Positions 37,165 to 45,695 of a stretch of 64,000 bases of DNA are shown piece after piece. Origin of the DNA: Cupriavidus sp. D39. GTDB lineage: Bacteria; Pseudomonadota; Gammaproteobacteria; Burkholderiales; Burkholderiaceae. How positions within the stretch are numbered: position 1 is the stretch's first letter; every line of letters starts with the position of its first letter. Position numbers and translations under genes: made by a program. Below the pieces are notes generated by a model. The model was not told the DNA's origin. It saw only the letters and a list, made by a program, of their open reading frames with translations, and did no database searches. The stretch is from contig NZ_JAPNLE010000001.1 in the NCBI RefSeq assembly GCF_026627925.1, positions 372,001 to 436,000 of the forward strand, read 5' to 3'.

Positions 37165-38507
37165 ATGGAAGCCGTAGCAAAGAAGAGTACAGAGACGATC
37201 AGCGAGGCGCTGCCAGCGGCGAGCAATCGCCAGGTGTTTGGTGCCGTGACGGCGTCCTGCATGGGATGGGCGCTGGACCTGTTCGACCTGTTCATCCTGC
37301 TGTTCGTGGCGCCGGTGATCGGCAGGCTGTTTTTCCCGTCGGAGCACGCGATGCTGTCGCTGGCTGCGGTGTATGCGTCGTTTGCCGTGACGCTGCTGAT
37401 GCGGCCGCTCGGCTCGGCGATTTTCGGCTCCTATGCCGACCGCCACGGCCGCAAGGGCGCGATGGTGGTTGCGGTTACCGGCGTTGGCTTGTCCACGGCG
37501 GCGTTCGGGCTGCTGCCCACGGTGGGACAGGTGGGCCTGCTTGCGCCAGCCTTGTTCATCCTGCTGCGGCTGGTGCAGGGGATCTTTGTCGGCGGCGTGG
37601 TGGCATCCACCCACACCATCGGCACTGAATCGGTGCCGCCGTCCTGGCGCGGCGCCGTCTCGGGGCTGGTTGGCGGCGGTGGCGCGGGTATCGGGGCACT
37701 GCTGGCTTCCATCACCTACATGGCAATGACTGCGCTGTTTCCCGGGGATGCGTTCGACACCTGGGGTTGGCGCTGCATGTTCTTCTCCGGCATCATCAGC
37801 TCGGTGCTCGGCCTATTCATCTTCAATTCGCTGGAGGAGTCGCCGCTGTGGAAGCAGTTGCAGGCGGCCAAGGGACATGCCGCTCCGGTTGAGAACCCGT
37901 TGCGTGTCCTGTTCTCCAGCAAGTACCGCGGCGTCCTTGTTGTCAACATCCTGCTCACGATCGGCGGTGGCAGCGCCTACTACCTGACCTCAGGCTATCT
38001 GCCGACCTTCCTCAAGGTCGTGGTAAAGGCTCCGGCGGGCGCATCCGCGGCCATCCTGATGGCCAGCAGTGTCGGCGTTATCGTGGCATCGATATTTGCC
38101 GGTCACCTCAGCACGCTGATTGGTCGCAAGCGATCCTTCCTGCTGATCGGCGCCTTGAACGTGGTGCTGCTGCCGTTGATCTACCAATGGATGCCCGCGG
38201 TACCGGATGTCACCACGCTTGGCATGTATGCCGTGGCGCTGGCGATGCTGGGCAGCATGGGTTTTGCTCCGATCCTCATTTTCCTGAACGAACGGTTCCC
38301 CACCAGCATCCGTGCCACGGGGACTGGCCTGTCATGGAATATCGGCTTTGCCATCGGCGGCATGATGCCGACGTTTGCGTCGCTGTGCGCGAGCACCCCG
38401 CCGACCTGCCAAAAGTGCTGGGGATCTTCGTCGCGGTGGTCACTGCCATTTACCTGGCCGGTGCGGCGATCGTTCCGGAGACCGCCGGCCGCCTTGGGGA
38501 AAAGTGA
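37165..38507 (+). pseudogene. MFS transporter of the aromatic-acid/metabolite:H+ symporter type, one frameshift
   Basis: The protein has 12 expected membrane helices, with MGWALDLFDLFILLF in helix 1, the loop GSYADRHGRKGAM between helices 2 and 3, and NERFPTSIRATGTGLSWNIG before helix 11. One base is missing at about 38387-38391; correcting it continues as EHPADLPKVLGIFVAVVTAI and ends GRLGEK after about 447 residues, normal for the family. An AAAGGAGACAAC site precedes the ATG. It is the last gene of cluster B and probably imports the substrate acid. Confidence 0.88.
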
Positions 38508-38690
38508 GGGTGACTGCGCAGTTAGGGAAACCCGGCCGTTCAGGACTGTCGCAGGACTGGACGGTCAGGCATCCCTTCGTGCGCTGGCATGGGCCTCGAC
38601 GGCGCCGCTGCGTCCAGGCGCTGTTTTGCCCAGTTGCGATGTTCGAGGGCGCGCCAATCCCGATGTGCAAACAACTGACTGGAGAGCCCT

Positions 38691-38728
38691 TCGCGATATG
38701 TGGTGTTGGCTCAAATGTGGTCTTGCGG
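38691..38728 (+). repeat. Left 38-bp terminal inverted repeat of the outer RIT
   Basis: Begins TCGCGATATGTGG and ends GTCTTGCGG. It is identical over 38 bases to the reverse complement of the right repeat. Inside are two direct copies of ATGTGGT, likely recombinase half-sites. A further 10-bp pair (GCCACATAAA at 38769-38778, TTTATGTGGC at 45430-45439) lies inside each end. Confidence 0.9.
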
Positions 38729-38785
38729 CGCCCGAGCCGCGATCCTGACAGGATCCGGCCGGCCGAACGCCACATAAAAAGCCTG

Positions 38786-39781
38786 CTACAAGGACCGGAG
38801 AAACGCCATCAGCGCGGGATCTTTGGCCCACCGCCTATTCGCCTTTCGATCGCTAGGGATAGTCAGCCGCGCCAGGGCGTTAGCCTTCGTCTCCAAATCA
38901 ATTTCGGCGTAAACGTTGGTCGTATCGATGGAGACATGACCAAGCCACGCCCGTACGGTATTGATATCGACGCCGGATCGAAGCAGGTGGGTCGCAGTTG
39001 AATGTCTAATGCTGTGCGGGCTGACGCGCTTGGATGCGAGCGAGGGCATATTGGCTCGCGCCTTGACAGCGTAACGCTCTACGACCGCGTGAATACCGAA
39101 GCGCGTCAGGGGTTGCCCACAGCGATTGAGGAATACCCGTTCCTGCGGTGGTCGTTGGCCAGCGAGGTTGCACAACTCTTGCACGGTGTCGGGCCATAGC
39201 GGACACTGGCGCCATTTGCGTCCCTTGCCGAGAACGCTCACGCTGCTGGAGATCGCATCGGCGTTGCCGATGGTCAGGTGGGCCGCCTCGTCCGCCCGCG
39301 CACCGGCATTGTAGAGAAACAGCAACAGGGCGTAGTCACGGCGACCTTGAGATGTACGTCGATCTGGACAAGCAAGGAGCGCATCCATTTCAGCTTTGTC
39401 GAGATAGGGCACCACCGCTCTTGTAGTCTTCTTGTAGGGGATGCAGCGCAACTGGGTGCACCATTGGATATGTTCCGGGCTGTGCTCGCCAACGAATCGA
39501 GCCAAAGCATGGATAGCAGCCAGACGCTGATTCCGCGTCGCAACGCTGCATCCGCGACAGACTTCGATGTCTGAGAGGAAGTCCCGGACGATCTCGGCCG
39601 ACACATCTGTCATTGCCAGCCGGTCGACCGGTTTGTGGGTTTGACCTGAAACGAAAGGGATCAGTTGGCACAGCGTGTCGCGGTAGCTCTGCTGGGTGTT
39701 GCGAGCGAGGTTCCGCTCGCCAATCAGGTACTCGAGCAGGAAACGCCGGACCCATGGGCCAAGTAGCATTGTGTCACGCAT
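38786..39781 (-). CDS. ritC: Tyrosine recombinase RitC of the outer RIT
   Basis: The 331-residue protein has a SAM-like core-binding domain (residues about 10-100) and a catalytic domain with Arg in NAGARADEAAHL, HSIRHSTATHLL (H-x-x-R), LGHVSIDTTNVYAEI with His and the nucleophilic Tyr, and a basic KGRKWRQ strand. ATG 39781 overlaps the ritB end by eight bases. A GTG three codons upstream is an alternative. Confidence 0.9.
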   Translation of the reverse strand: MRDTMLLGPWVRRFLLEYLIGERNLARNTQQSYRDTLCQLIPFVSGQTHKPVDRLAMTDVSAEIVRDFLSDIEVCRGCSVATRNQRLAAIHALARFVGEHSPEHIQWCTQLRCIPYKKTTRAVVPYLDKAEMDALLACPDRRTSQGRRDYALLLFLYNAGARADEAAHLTIGNADAISSSVSVLGKGRKWRQCPLWPDTVQELCNLAGQRPPQERVFLNRCGQPLTRFGIHAVVERYAVKARANMPSLASKRVSPHSIRHSTATHLLRSGVDINTVRAWLGHVSIDTTNVYAEIDLETKANALARLTIPSDRKANRRWAKDPALMAFLRSL

Positions 39782-40205
39782 GATCGTCACCTCCCCGGGC
39801 GTAGCGCTCGAATCGTAAGCTCGCCTGTTGCAGCAGCTCTGGCGTCATGGTCAGGTAGTGTTGGGTGGCGGCAATATGCACGTGACCAAGATAGGTTGCC
39901 AACTGAGGCAGCAAGCGTTGTACATCGGCGCCTTCGCGATACCAGGAGACCAACCGGGTAACCGTATAGGTGTGCCGAATGTCATGAAGTCGTGGCTGAT
40001 ACCGTGCACTATCGTCACGACGTACCTGTGCGCGTTCACGCAATTGTTTGAAGGCATACTCGGCGCCGGCTCTGGACAGGCGATGTCCGCGTTCCGTCAA
40101 CAGGAAGGCAGCGTCGCGGTTGAGCGGCGGCCATTTGTTGCGTTCGGCGGCATACTGAACCAGCACCGACGTTAGATCTGGTCCGGTCGGCACCAGCCGT
40201 GTCTT
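39774..40205 (-). pseudogene. ritB: 3' part of ritB of the outer RIT
   Basis: Reads KTRLVPTGPDLTSVLVQYAA then PRLHDIRHTYTVTRLV, YLGHVHIAATQHYLTM, the catalytic carboxy-terminal half of a tyrosine recombinase (H-x-x-R, His and Tyr intact). It lacks the amino half, which is found at 43616-44134. Joining TTCTACAA from that part with AAGACACGG here restores ESKFYKTRLVP, the expected continuous sequence. Confidence 0.9.
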
Positions 40206-40235
40206 GTGGCTACGCCGCTAGCGGCGTAGCCACAA
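40204..40235. repeat. Perfect 32-bp palindrome at the RIT-in-RIT junction
   Basis: TTGTGGCTACGCCGCT and its exact reverse complement are fused without spacer. It lies between the outer ritB coding sequence and the inner element's left terminal motif; four bases overlap that motif. Nothing comparable exists at the right junction. It could be part of the inner element end or a product of the insertion. Confidence 0.85.
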
Positions 40236-40340
40236 CTATGCCGAATTCACGGCAATGCCGATCAAGCTGGGATCGGATCCCGATGATGCTTGTAAAGAGC
40301 CCAGCAGGAGGTCAGTCTCAGGTCGCCGGATCGGCATAGT
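40232..40340. repeat. Left end of the inner RIT: paired ACTATGCCG motifs
   Basis: The outer copy ACAACTATGCCG (40232-40243) and the inverted inner copy GATCGGCATAGT (40329-40340) face each other about 86 bases apart. The same arrangement occurs at the right end, suggesting each end binds recombinases at two inverted sites. Confidence 0.75.
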
Positions 40341-40348
40341 TTTAATGG

Positions 40349-41347
40349 CTAAAGACCCTTGAGAAACGTCGCGAGCTTACTGTCAGGCCGGTATCGTACG
40401 GGCTTGCCATCATGTGGTTCGACATTAGCGAGAATTTGTTCCTTCAGCTCCAGACTGGCATCCAGGTACATCTGGGTTGTCTGGAGCGATTCATGGCCCA
40501 TCCACAGGGCGATGTTGAATGGATCCACGCCAGCTTGCAATAATTCCATGGCTGCCGTGTGCCTCAGCACGTGCGGCGTCACTCGTTTCTTTCGCAGCGA
40601 AGGACATCCCCTGGCAGCCTTGGTAGCGTACTTTTTCAGGAGACGTTGTACCGCGTCCGAACTGAGATGTCCACCTCGAACACTCGGAAACAGCGCGTCA
40701 CTGTTGGGTGTGCGAGGCTCTTTCATCCAAGCTTTTAGAATAGCGGCGGTCTGCTTGCTAAAAGGGGTAACGCGCTGTTTTCGACCTTTACCTACAACAT
40801 CAATGTGCGCGCCTGTGCCGAGGGTCACGTCCTCGCGTGTGAGGCCGGTCATTTCCGACACACGAAGTCCCGTCTCCACACCCAGTCGGAGTAAAGCATG
40901 ATCGCGACGACCACACCAGGTGCGCTTATCTGGTGCACCGAGCAGCGCCTTGACTTCCGGCCGCGTCAGAAAGTGAATGAGCCTGCGATCGTAGCGTTTG
41001 CCGGGCATCGACAGCACGCGCTGGATCTGCGCGGAATACGCGGGCGCCTCGAAGGCCGCGTAACGGAAGAACGAGCGAATCGCCGTCAGGCGCAGATTCC
41101 GGGTGCGGACACTGATAGCCCGGGTCTTCTCCAGATCATTCAGAAATGCTGTCACGAGCGGCGCATTGATGTCCTCAAATGCCAGATGATCCGGCGGTTT
41201 GCGCAGACGCTTGTAGGCAAAGCGAAGCAGCAGCCTGAACGTGTCCCGATAGGAACTGATGGTGTGCGGACTGGCCTGCCGCTGTTGCATGAGACGTTCC
41301 GTAAAGAACCGCTGCACTAATGCTGGGAAACCGACGGTAGATTTCAT
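40349..41347 (-). CDS. ritC: Tyrosine recombinase RitC of the inner RIT
   Basis: The 332-residue recombinase has the Arg of TGLRVSEMTGL, the beta-strand Lys region GKGRKQRVTPF, HVLRHTAAMELL and MGHESLQTTQMYLDAS with His and Tyr. The start overlaps the ritB stop by ATGA. All catalytic residues are present. Confidence 0.92.
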   Translation of the reverse strand: MKSTVGFPALVQRFFTERLMQQRQASPHTISSYRDTFRLLLRFAYKRLRKPPDHLAFEDINAPLVTAFLNDLEKTRAISVRTRNLRLTAIRSFFRYAAFEAPAYSAQIQRVLSMPGKRYDRRLIHFLTRPEVKALLGAPDKRTWCGRRDHALLRLGVETGLRVSEMTGLTREDVTLGTGAHIDVVGKGRKQRVTPFSKQTAAILKAWMKEPRTPNSDALFPSVRGGHLSSDAVQRLLKKYATKAARGCPSLRKKRVTPHVLRHTAAMELLQAGVDPFNIALWMGHESLQTTQMYLDASLELKEQILANVEPHDGKPVRYRPDSKLATFLKGL

Positions 41348-42276
41348 GACACATCCTTCCAGCGACGCTCCAGGCGCTTCATCGCCTGCTTCATGAGCTC
41401 TGGGTGCTGCTCGACATACCAGTACGTATCTCTCGCCCACTGGTGCCCGAGGAACGTCGACAGCACCGGTAACCAACGCACCGGGTCTTTACCCGATCGG
41501 TCTAATCTCGCCAGCGTCGTGACCGCAAATAAATGACGATAGTCGATCAGGCGGGGAGCGCGCTTTGCTGACGAATCGCGAAGACCGATTTCCCGTGTGA
41601 GCGCCGTAAATGTATGAGAAACCATGTCTCCACTGAGAGGCTTGCCTTGCGAAGTGATGAACACATGGGTTTCCGGGCGCCCCGCAAGACATCGCCCGCG
41701 ACGTCGAAGATAGTCTGCAAGTGCATCTCGAGTGGAGGAATGAATAGGAACCCACCTCGACTTTCCAAATTTACTTCCCCGCACCGTCAGTACGCCTTCT
41801 TTCAAGTCAACGTCTTCGAGTTCCAAATTGACCGCTTCACCGGGGCGCAACCCCGTGACGCTTAGCAGACCTATCAGCGTAAAATATGTCCACCGCCGCA
41901 GTCCCGATGCCGGAGGAAGAGCCAGCGCGGCAGCCAATATCTTCTGGGTTTCCTCATCGGTGTAAAGGTAGGGAGCGCGCCGATGATACCGGTGCGGCAA
42001 CAATTCGGCCCGTGGAATCTCTGTATGCGGATCGAAGGCACTCAGATAGCGTGCAAAGCCACGCACCACACCTAATCGCTGAGCCCAGATCACCGGTTGA
42101 ACCGACGGGGACTTTAGTGCCCAGGTCAACGCCAGTGACGCGCTGATGTGAGAGGCCCGACGTCGTTCCATAAAGCAGACGAAGTCTTCCAGACGTTGGC
42201 CTGCTTCATGGAGTTTGAATCCCAGACGACGACGCATCGTCAGGTATTCTTCCATTGATTTGCGTAGCGTACTCAT
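41344..42276 (-). CDS. ritB: Tyrosine recombinase RitB of the inner RIT
   Basis: The 310-residue recombinase has Arg in TGLRPGEAVNLELE, Lys in GSKFGKSRWVP, LGHQWARDTYWYVE with His and Tyr. The H-x-x-R box reads LIDYRHLF, so the first His is replaced by Ile while the Arg is kept; the outer element's RitB has LHDIRHTY. ATG 42276 gives the ATGA coupling seen at other junctions; an upstream start at 42294 is possible. Confidence 0.9.
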   Translation of the reverse strand: MSTLRKSMEEYLTMRRRLGFKLHEAGQRLEDFVCFMERRRASHISASLALTWALKSPSVQPVIWAQRLGVVRGFARYLSAFDPHTEIPRAELLPHRYHRRAPYLYTDEETQKILAAALALPPASGLRRWTYFTLIGLLSVTGLRPGEAVNLELEDVDLKEGVLTVRGSKFGKSRWVPIHSSTRDALADYLRRRGRCLAGRPETHVFITSQGKPLSGDMVSHTFTALTREIGLRDSSAKRAPRLIDYRHLFAVTTLARLDRSGKDPVRWLPVLSTFLGHQWARDTYWYVEQHPELMKQAMKRLERRWKDVS

Positions 42277-43505
42277 GATCGGGTGCTCGGCCATGGCGGC
42301 GCCAAGGTCCGCAGTGAATCCAGGTCGACCTTCGCGTATATTCTCGTCGAGTCGGGACTTTTGTGGCGCAAGACTTCGCTAATCTCGGCCAGCGAGGATC
42401 CTTGACGCAGCATCTGCGTCGCTAACGCATGCCGGAATTGATGGGCTCCTTTTCTCGACGAATCGATACCAGCCCGCTCCAGAGCGTATCTGACTACATT
42501 GCATACCGCTTTTTCCGTCTTGAACCCACGAATCGGCGCGTTTATACGCAGGAAGACACTTCGACTCTCAGAATCCGAGCGACCGTTTTTCAGGTAGTCG
42601 GCGATCGCTTCACCCACCGGCGCGAGTAATGGCAACGGCGAATCCTGACCGCCTTTTCCGTGAATGTTCAACGTGCCCGTTTCCCAATCGATGTCATCCA
42701 ACGTCAAGGAAACCACCTCGCCACTCCGCAATCCCAGCCGGGCAAGGAGGAGCAGAATCGCATAATCCCGGCGGCCGACGGGGCGACGGCGGTCGCAACT
42801 GGCCAACGCTCGCCTAGCATACTCAGGGGAAATCGCTTTGGGGATTAACGCCATTAACCAGTGGGCGACCCTGGGGATCGCTGCGGCGAGGTCAAGCTTG
42901 ATCAATCCACGATAACGCGCATACTGCAAAAACGAGCGCAAGACCTTTGCGATCGATTGCGCTCGCGCAGGACTTTGAGTGGCCTCATGCTGAACAAAGT
43001 CGATGATCTCGCGAGCACGGAGATCCGAGAGCCGCGTCGCCCCATCACCGAATTGCTTTGTTAAAAACAAATGCGCACACCACCGATATTTCCTGATCGT
43101 CGTGGCTGCCAAGCCTCGTTCCTGGTGCAGATACAAAGAGTATTCGTTTACCAATTTTTCAACTGGTGTCTGCGCAACGGGCGCGTCCTTTGCAACGATT
43201 CCATTTTCTTGCAGCAATTGTATAAAGCGTCTTAGCGCATATTTTGCGCCGTTCCGATGACAGCGGTGGTGTGCCCGGTAGCGCAGATAACGCTGCGCGG
43301 TTTCATGAGTCACTTCCTCAATCGACATTTTCTTGCACTTGAGCCACACGCTGAAATCGGCAACGAGAAGCAAGTGCCTGCGAATAGACTCTTGCGCGTA
43401 GCCTTGATCATTCAGCAGACCTTCAAATGCACCGAGTCGTTCAGCAAGGGGGCCCTCGGGTGTATCGAGTGGGTGCGACCGCGTTTTGGGGTACAACTTC
43501 TCCAT
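42273..43505 (-). CDS. ritA: Tyrosine recombinase RitA of the inner RIT
   Basis: The 410-residue recombinase has a longer amino-terminal part (about 190 residues of core-binding helices) before the catalytic domain: RLGLRSGEVVSLTLDD, HGKGGQDSPLPL, HQFRHALATQML and LRHKSPDSTRIYAKVD. In the last box Arg-His precedes the usual Gly position (LRHK instead of LGHR). ATG 43505 is chosen; the frame continues to a TTG at 43541. It is the first gene of the trio. Confidence 0.9.
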   Translation of the reverse strand: MEKLYPKTRSHPLDTPEGPLAERLGAFEGLLNDQGYAQESIRRHLLLVADFSVWLKCKKMSIEEVTHETAQRYLRYRAHHRCHRNGAKYALRRFIQLLQENGIVAKDAPVAQTPVEKLVNEYSLYLHQERGLAATTIRKYRWCAHLFLTKQFGDGATRLSDLRAREIIDFVQHEATQSPARAQSIAKVLRSFLQYARYRGLIKLDLAAAIPRVAHWLMALIPKAISPEYARRALASCDRRRPVGRRDYAILLLLARLGLRSGEVVSLTLDDIDWETGTLNIHGKGGQDSPLPLLAPVGEAIADYLKNGRSDSESRSVFLRINAPIRGFKTEKAVCNVVRYALERAGIDSSRKGAHQFRHALATQMLRQGSSLAEISEVLRHKSPDSTRIYAKVDLDSLRTLAPPWPSTRS

Positions 43506-43545
43506 GACCTGCGCCTCTTGTAAAAGAGGGTCTAATATCAATCAG

Positions 43546-43632
43546 ACTATGCCGATCAGGTTTCGTTCATTGTCCTTGAATTGCAGCTCGCCATGTCCAA
43601 ATCGAACATAGTTAACTACGCGGCATAGTTGT
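43546..43632. repeat. Right end of the inner RIT: paired ACTATGCCG motifs
   Basis: ACTATGCCGATC (43546-43557) is the exact inverse of the motif at 40329-40340, and CGGCATAGTTGT (43621-43632) the exact inverse of 40232-40243. The end therefore mirrors the left end, with about 63 bases between the two motifs. Confidence 0.75.
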
Positions 43633-44134
43633 AGAACTTGCTTTCACGGATGCAAAGGATTCCAGAGTCCAGATCCACATCCGCCAGATTCAGACTGACA
43701 GCCTCGCCGATGCGAAGCCCAGTACCATAGAGCAGTAGCAGGAGCGTCCGGCAGGTTAGCGATGACAGATTGCAGCGCTCACGATCCGCCGTCGCCGCCA
43801 GTAGACGCTTCATCTCTTCTCGCGAATAGATGTACGGCACGAAGGTTCGGGGTTCCTTGGGTACCGTTAAGGGTAATGGTGAACTGGCGGTGTAGCCGCG
43901 AGCAATGGCAAAGCGGTAGAAGCCGCGCAGCGCGCTGAGCTTGCGATGCCAGAAAGCCGTGATGGGACCCTTGCCGGCAAGGAACGCATAGACACGATCG
44001 GCGTCGATCTCGCGCATATCGATGTCGCCGAGCGTTCGATAAAAGGACTTCAAGGTACGCGCCTCAGTGGCAAAGCGCATCCCCAGTGACTGTTTGTAGG
44101 CCACGTACGCGACAACCGCTTCAGGCAGTTTCAT
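43616..44134 (-). pseudogene. ritB: 5' part of ritB of the outer RIT
   Basis: Encodes the core-binding domain (VVAYVAYKQSLGMRFATEAR) and the first part of the catalytic domain with TGLRIGEAVSLNLADVDLD and IRESKFY. The frame then enters the inner element and stops a few codons later (NYAA). The start overlaps the ritA stop by ATGA. The remainder of the gene is at 39774-40205. Confidence 0.9.
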
Positions 44135-45378
44135 AGCAAGTCTCCTAGGGCAAAGTCAGCAACCTGCCTCAGGCCAGCCAGATCGACCTTGGCATAGGTG
44201 CGCGTCGCATAGGCGCTGCGATGACCCAGGTGGTCACCGATTTCCTTGAGTGAGAGTCCCTCAGCCACGAGATGGGTCGCGCACGCGTGTCGAAGTGAAT
44301 GCGGTCCACCACGACGGCAACTGATATTCAGAACCCGCAATCGTCGGTTGACCAGGTAGTGCAGACTCGTAGGCGCGAGTGGACAAAACGGGGCTCGTAT
44401 GGTGAGAAACAAAGAGCGCGAGCCAATATGAGGTCGCACCTGTTTCAGATACCGCAGAATTGCTTCACCTACCTCGGCTGCAAGCGGGTAGTCCTGTTTG
44501 CTCCGCTGCTTTGGACGGCTGATGTGAAGGATGTCATGTTCCCAGTCCACGTCGTCCAGTGTCAGGGCCACGACTTCACCCCTTCTCAGCCCGTAGACCG
44601 CGAGGAGCAACAGAATGGCGCGGTCCCGGATATCATGGGGACTGTCCGTATCGGTGCTGCGAATGAGTCGCTGCACGTCTTCCCACTTCGGCCCGGCTGG
44701 AAGCGTCTCGTGGCTGAACAGACGCGGTCCTTCGATACCGGCGGCGAGTCTCTTCGAACACCAGGTTTGCTCACCGGCGTAGCGGAGGAAACTTCGCACC
44801 GCGCCAGCAAGGCTGGCCATCGATACCCGGGACCAGCCTTGCATTCGTCTCAGTGCAAAGAAGGCGTCGACCTGTTCGAGTCGCATCTCGCCGATGCTGC
44901 TTCCTTGCTCGCTGAGCCAGGACAAAAACGCCTGAACGTGCCAGCATCGATTGTGAATCGTGTGTGACGACAGGCCGCGCTCCTCGCGCAAGTAGCTGTC
45001 GAACCGTTGAACAAGATCGACGAATGGCGGCGTTTCAGGTTGCTGCTCCTGCAGTCGTCCCAGGAAGCGAAGCCAGGCCGTAGCGGTCTGAATAAACCGT
45101 TCCCGCGAGAACCTTCCCGTCAGGATTCGCTGATGCCGTCGCTGGTAACGAACCCAGCGATCGGCTGCTATCTCGACCTCCGCAGACGGAATCAATCGTC
45201 CGTTGTCGAGCGCGATACGCTGGGAAATTGCCAGGAGCTCAGGTGCAAGGCTCAACAGCGTTGAATGGGCTGCACCGCCCTGTGCGCAGTGGTCCAGATA
45301 GCGTTCTCGATCATCGGCCGATGGACCATTGCGATGACGAGCCAGTACACGAGGGTAATGAAACAACGTACTGAACAT
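44131..45378 (-). CDS. ritA: Tyrosine recombinase RitA of the outer RIT
   Basis: The 415-residue recombinase has a long amino part, then YGLRRGEVVALTLDDVDW, KQRSKQDYPL, HSLRHACATHLV and LGHRSAYATRTYAKVD, with all catalytic residues (R, K, H, R, H, Y). It is the first gene of the outer trio, read inward from the right terminal repeat. Confidence 0.92.
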   Translation of the reverse strand: MFSTLFHYPRVLARHRNGPSADDRERYLDHCAQGGAAHSTLLSLAPELLAISQRIALDNGRLIPSAEVEIAADRWVRYQRRHQRILTGRFSRERFIQTATAWLRFLGRLQEQQPETPPFVDLVQRFDSYLREERGLSSHTIHNRCWHVQAFLSWLSEQGSSIGEMRLEQVDAFFALRRMQGWSRVSMASLAGAVRSFLRYAGEQTWCSKRLAAGIEGPRLFSHETLPAGPKWEDVQRLIRSTDTDSPHDIRDRAILLLLAVYGLRRGEVVALTLDDVDWEHDILHISRPKQRSKQDYPLAAEVGEAILRYLKQVRPHIGSRSLFLTIRAPFCPLAPTSLHYLVNRRLRVLNISCRRGGPHSLRHACATHLVAEGLSLKEIGDHLGHRSAYATRTYAKVDLAGLRQVADFALGDLL

Positions 45379-45479
45379 GATCGGATCTCCGAGTTAACCT
45401 TCGGATCTCCGACACTACTCCGGCGCCAATTTATGTGGCCTTCAATAGGCATACACCGCTGACGAACCTCGTACTGTCC

Positions 45480-45517
45480 CCGCAAGACCACATTTGAGCC
45501 AACACCACATATCGCGA
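45480..45517 (-). repeat. Right 38-bp terminal inverted repeat of the outer RIT
   Basis: Exact reverse complement of 38691-38728. It defines the right edge of the outer element, about 100 bases upstream of ritA. Confidence 0.9.
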
Positions 45518-45544
45518 CAAGTGTGATCGATCACATTTGTCGCG
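45513..45544. repeat. 32-bp near-perfect palindrome at the right RIT border
   Basis: CGCGACAAGTGTGATC is followed by its reverse complement with one mismatched pair. It overlaps the last five bases of the terminal repeat and extends into the flank. It may be part of the target site or an operator; the left flank has no equivalent. Confidence 0.65.
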
Positions 45545-45695
45545 GGAAAACCGCACACCGGATTCGGAGGGAGGGGACGGCGCTCGCCGTTTCCTACCCC
45601 TATCCCATCGGCCCTTTAAGCCGTTCGCGGATCGCTGGCGAAGGCTGACCAGAACCATGACGCGGATGTCCGCTTTCGAGAAGGCCACGAGTCGC

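Larger units (their letters stand above)
40232..43632 (-). mobile_element. Inner RIT element inserted in ritB
   Basis: A complete second RIT module: three tyrosine recombinases joined by ATGA overlaps, bounded by ACAACTATGCCG (40232-40243) and CGGCATAGTTGT (43621-43632). It sits in the same orientation as the host element and splits its ritB exactly after the ESKFY codons. The recombinases differ clearly from those of the host, so this is not a duplication of the same element. Confidence 0.88.
38691..45517 (-). mobile_element. Outer RIT (recombinase in trio) element, interrupted
   Basis: Three tyrosine-recombinase genes in the order ritA, ritB, ritC on the minus strand are bounded by 38-bp perfect inverted repeats (38691-38728 and 45480-45517). 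ritB is split by a second RIT element (40232-43632). Junctions are coupled (ATGA between ritA and ritB; eight-base overlap between ritB and ritC). RIT elements are known from Cupriavidus and other bacteria as modules of three different recombinases that move together. The element lies just downstream of the MFS gene of cluster B. Confidence 0.88.

Noticed and set aside
38691..45517. Integron or integrative conjugative element
   Set aside because: No attC sites, gene cassettes, relaxase or conjugation genes; the trio structure and terminal repeats fit RIT elements.
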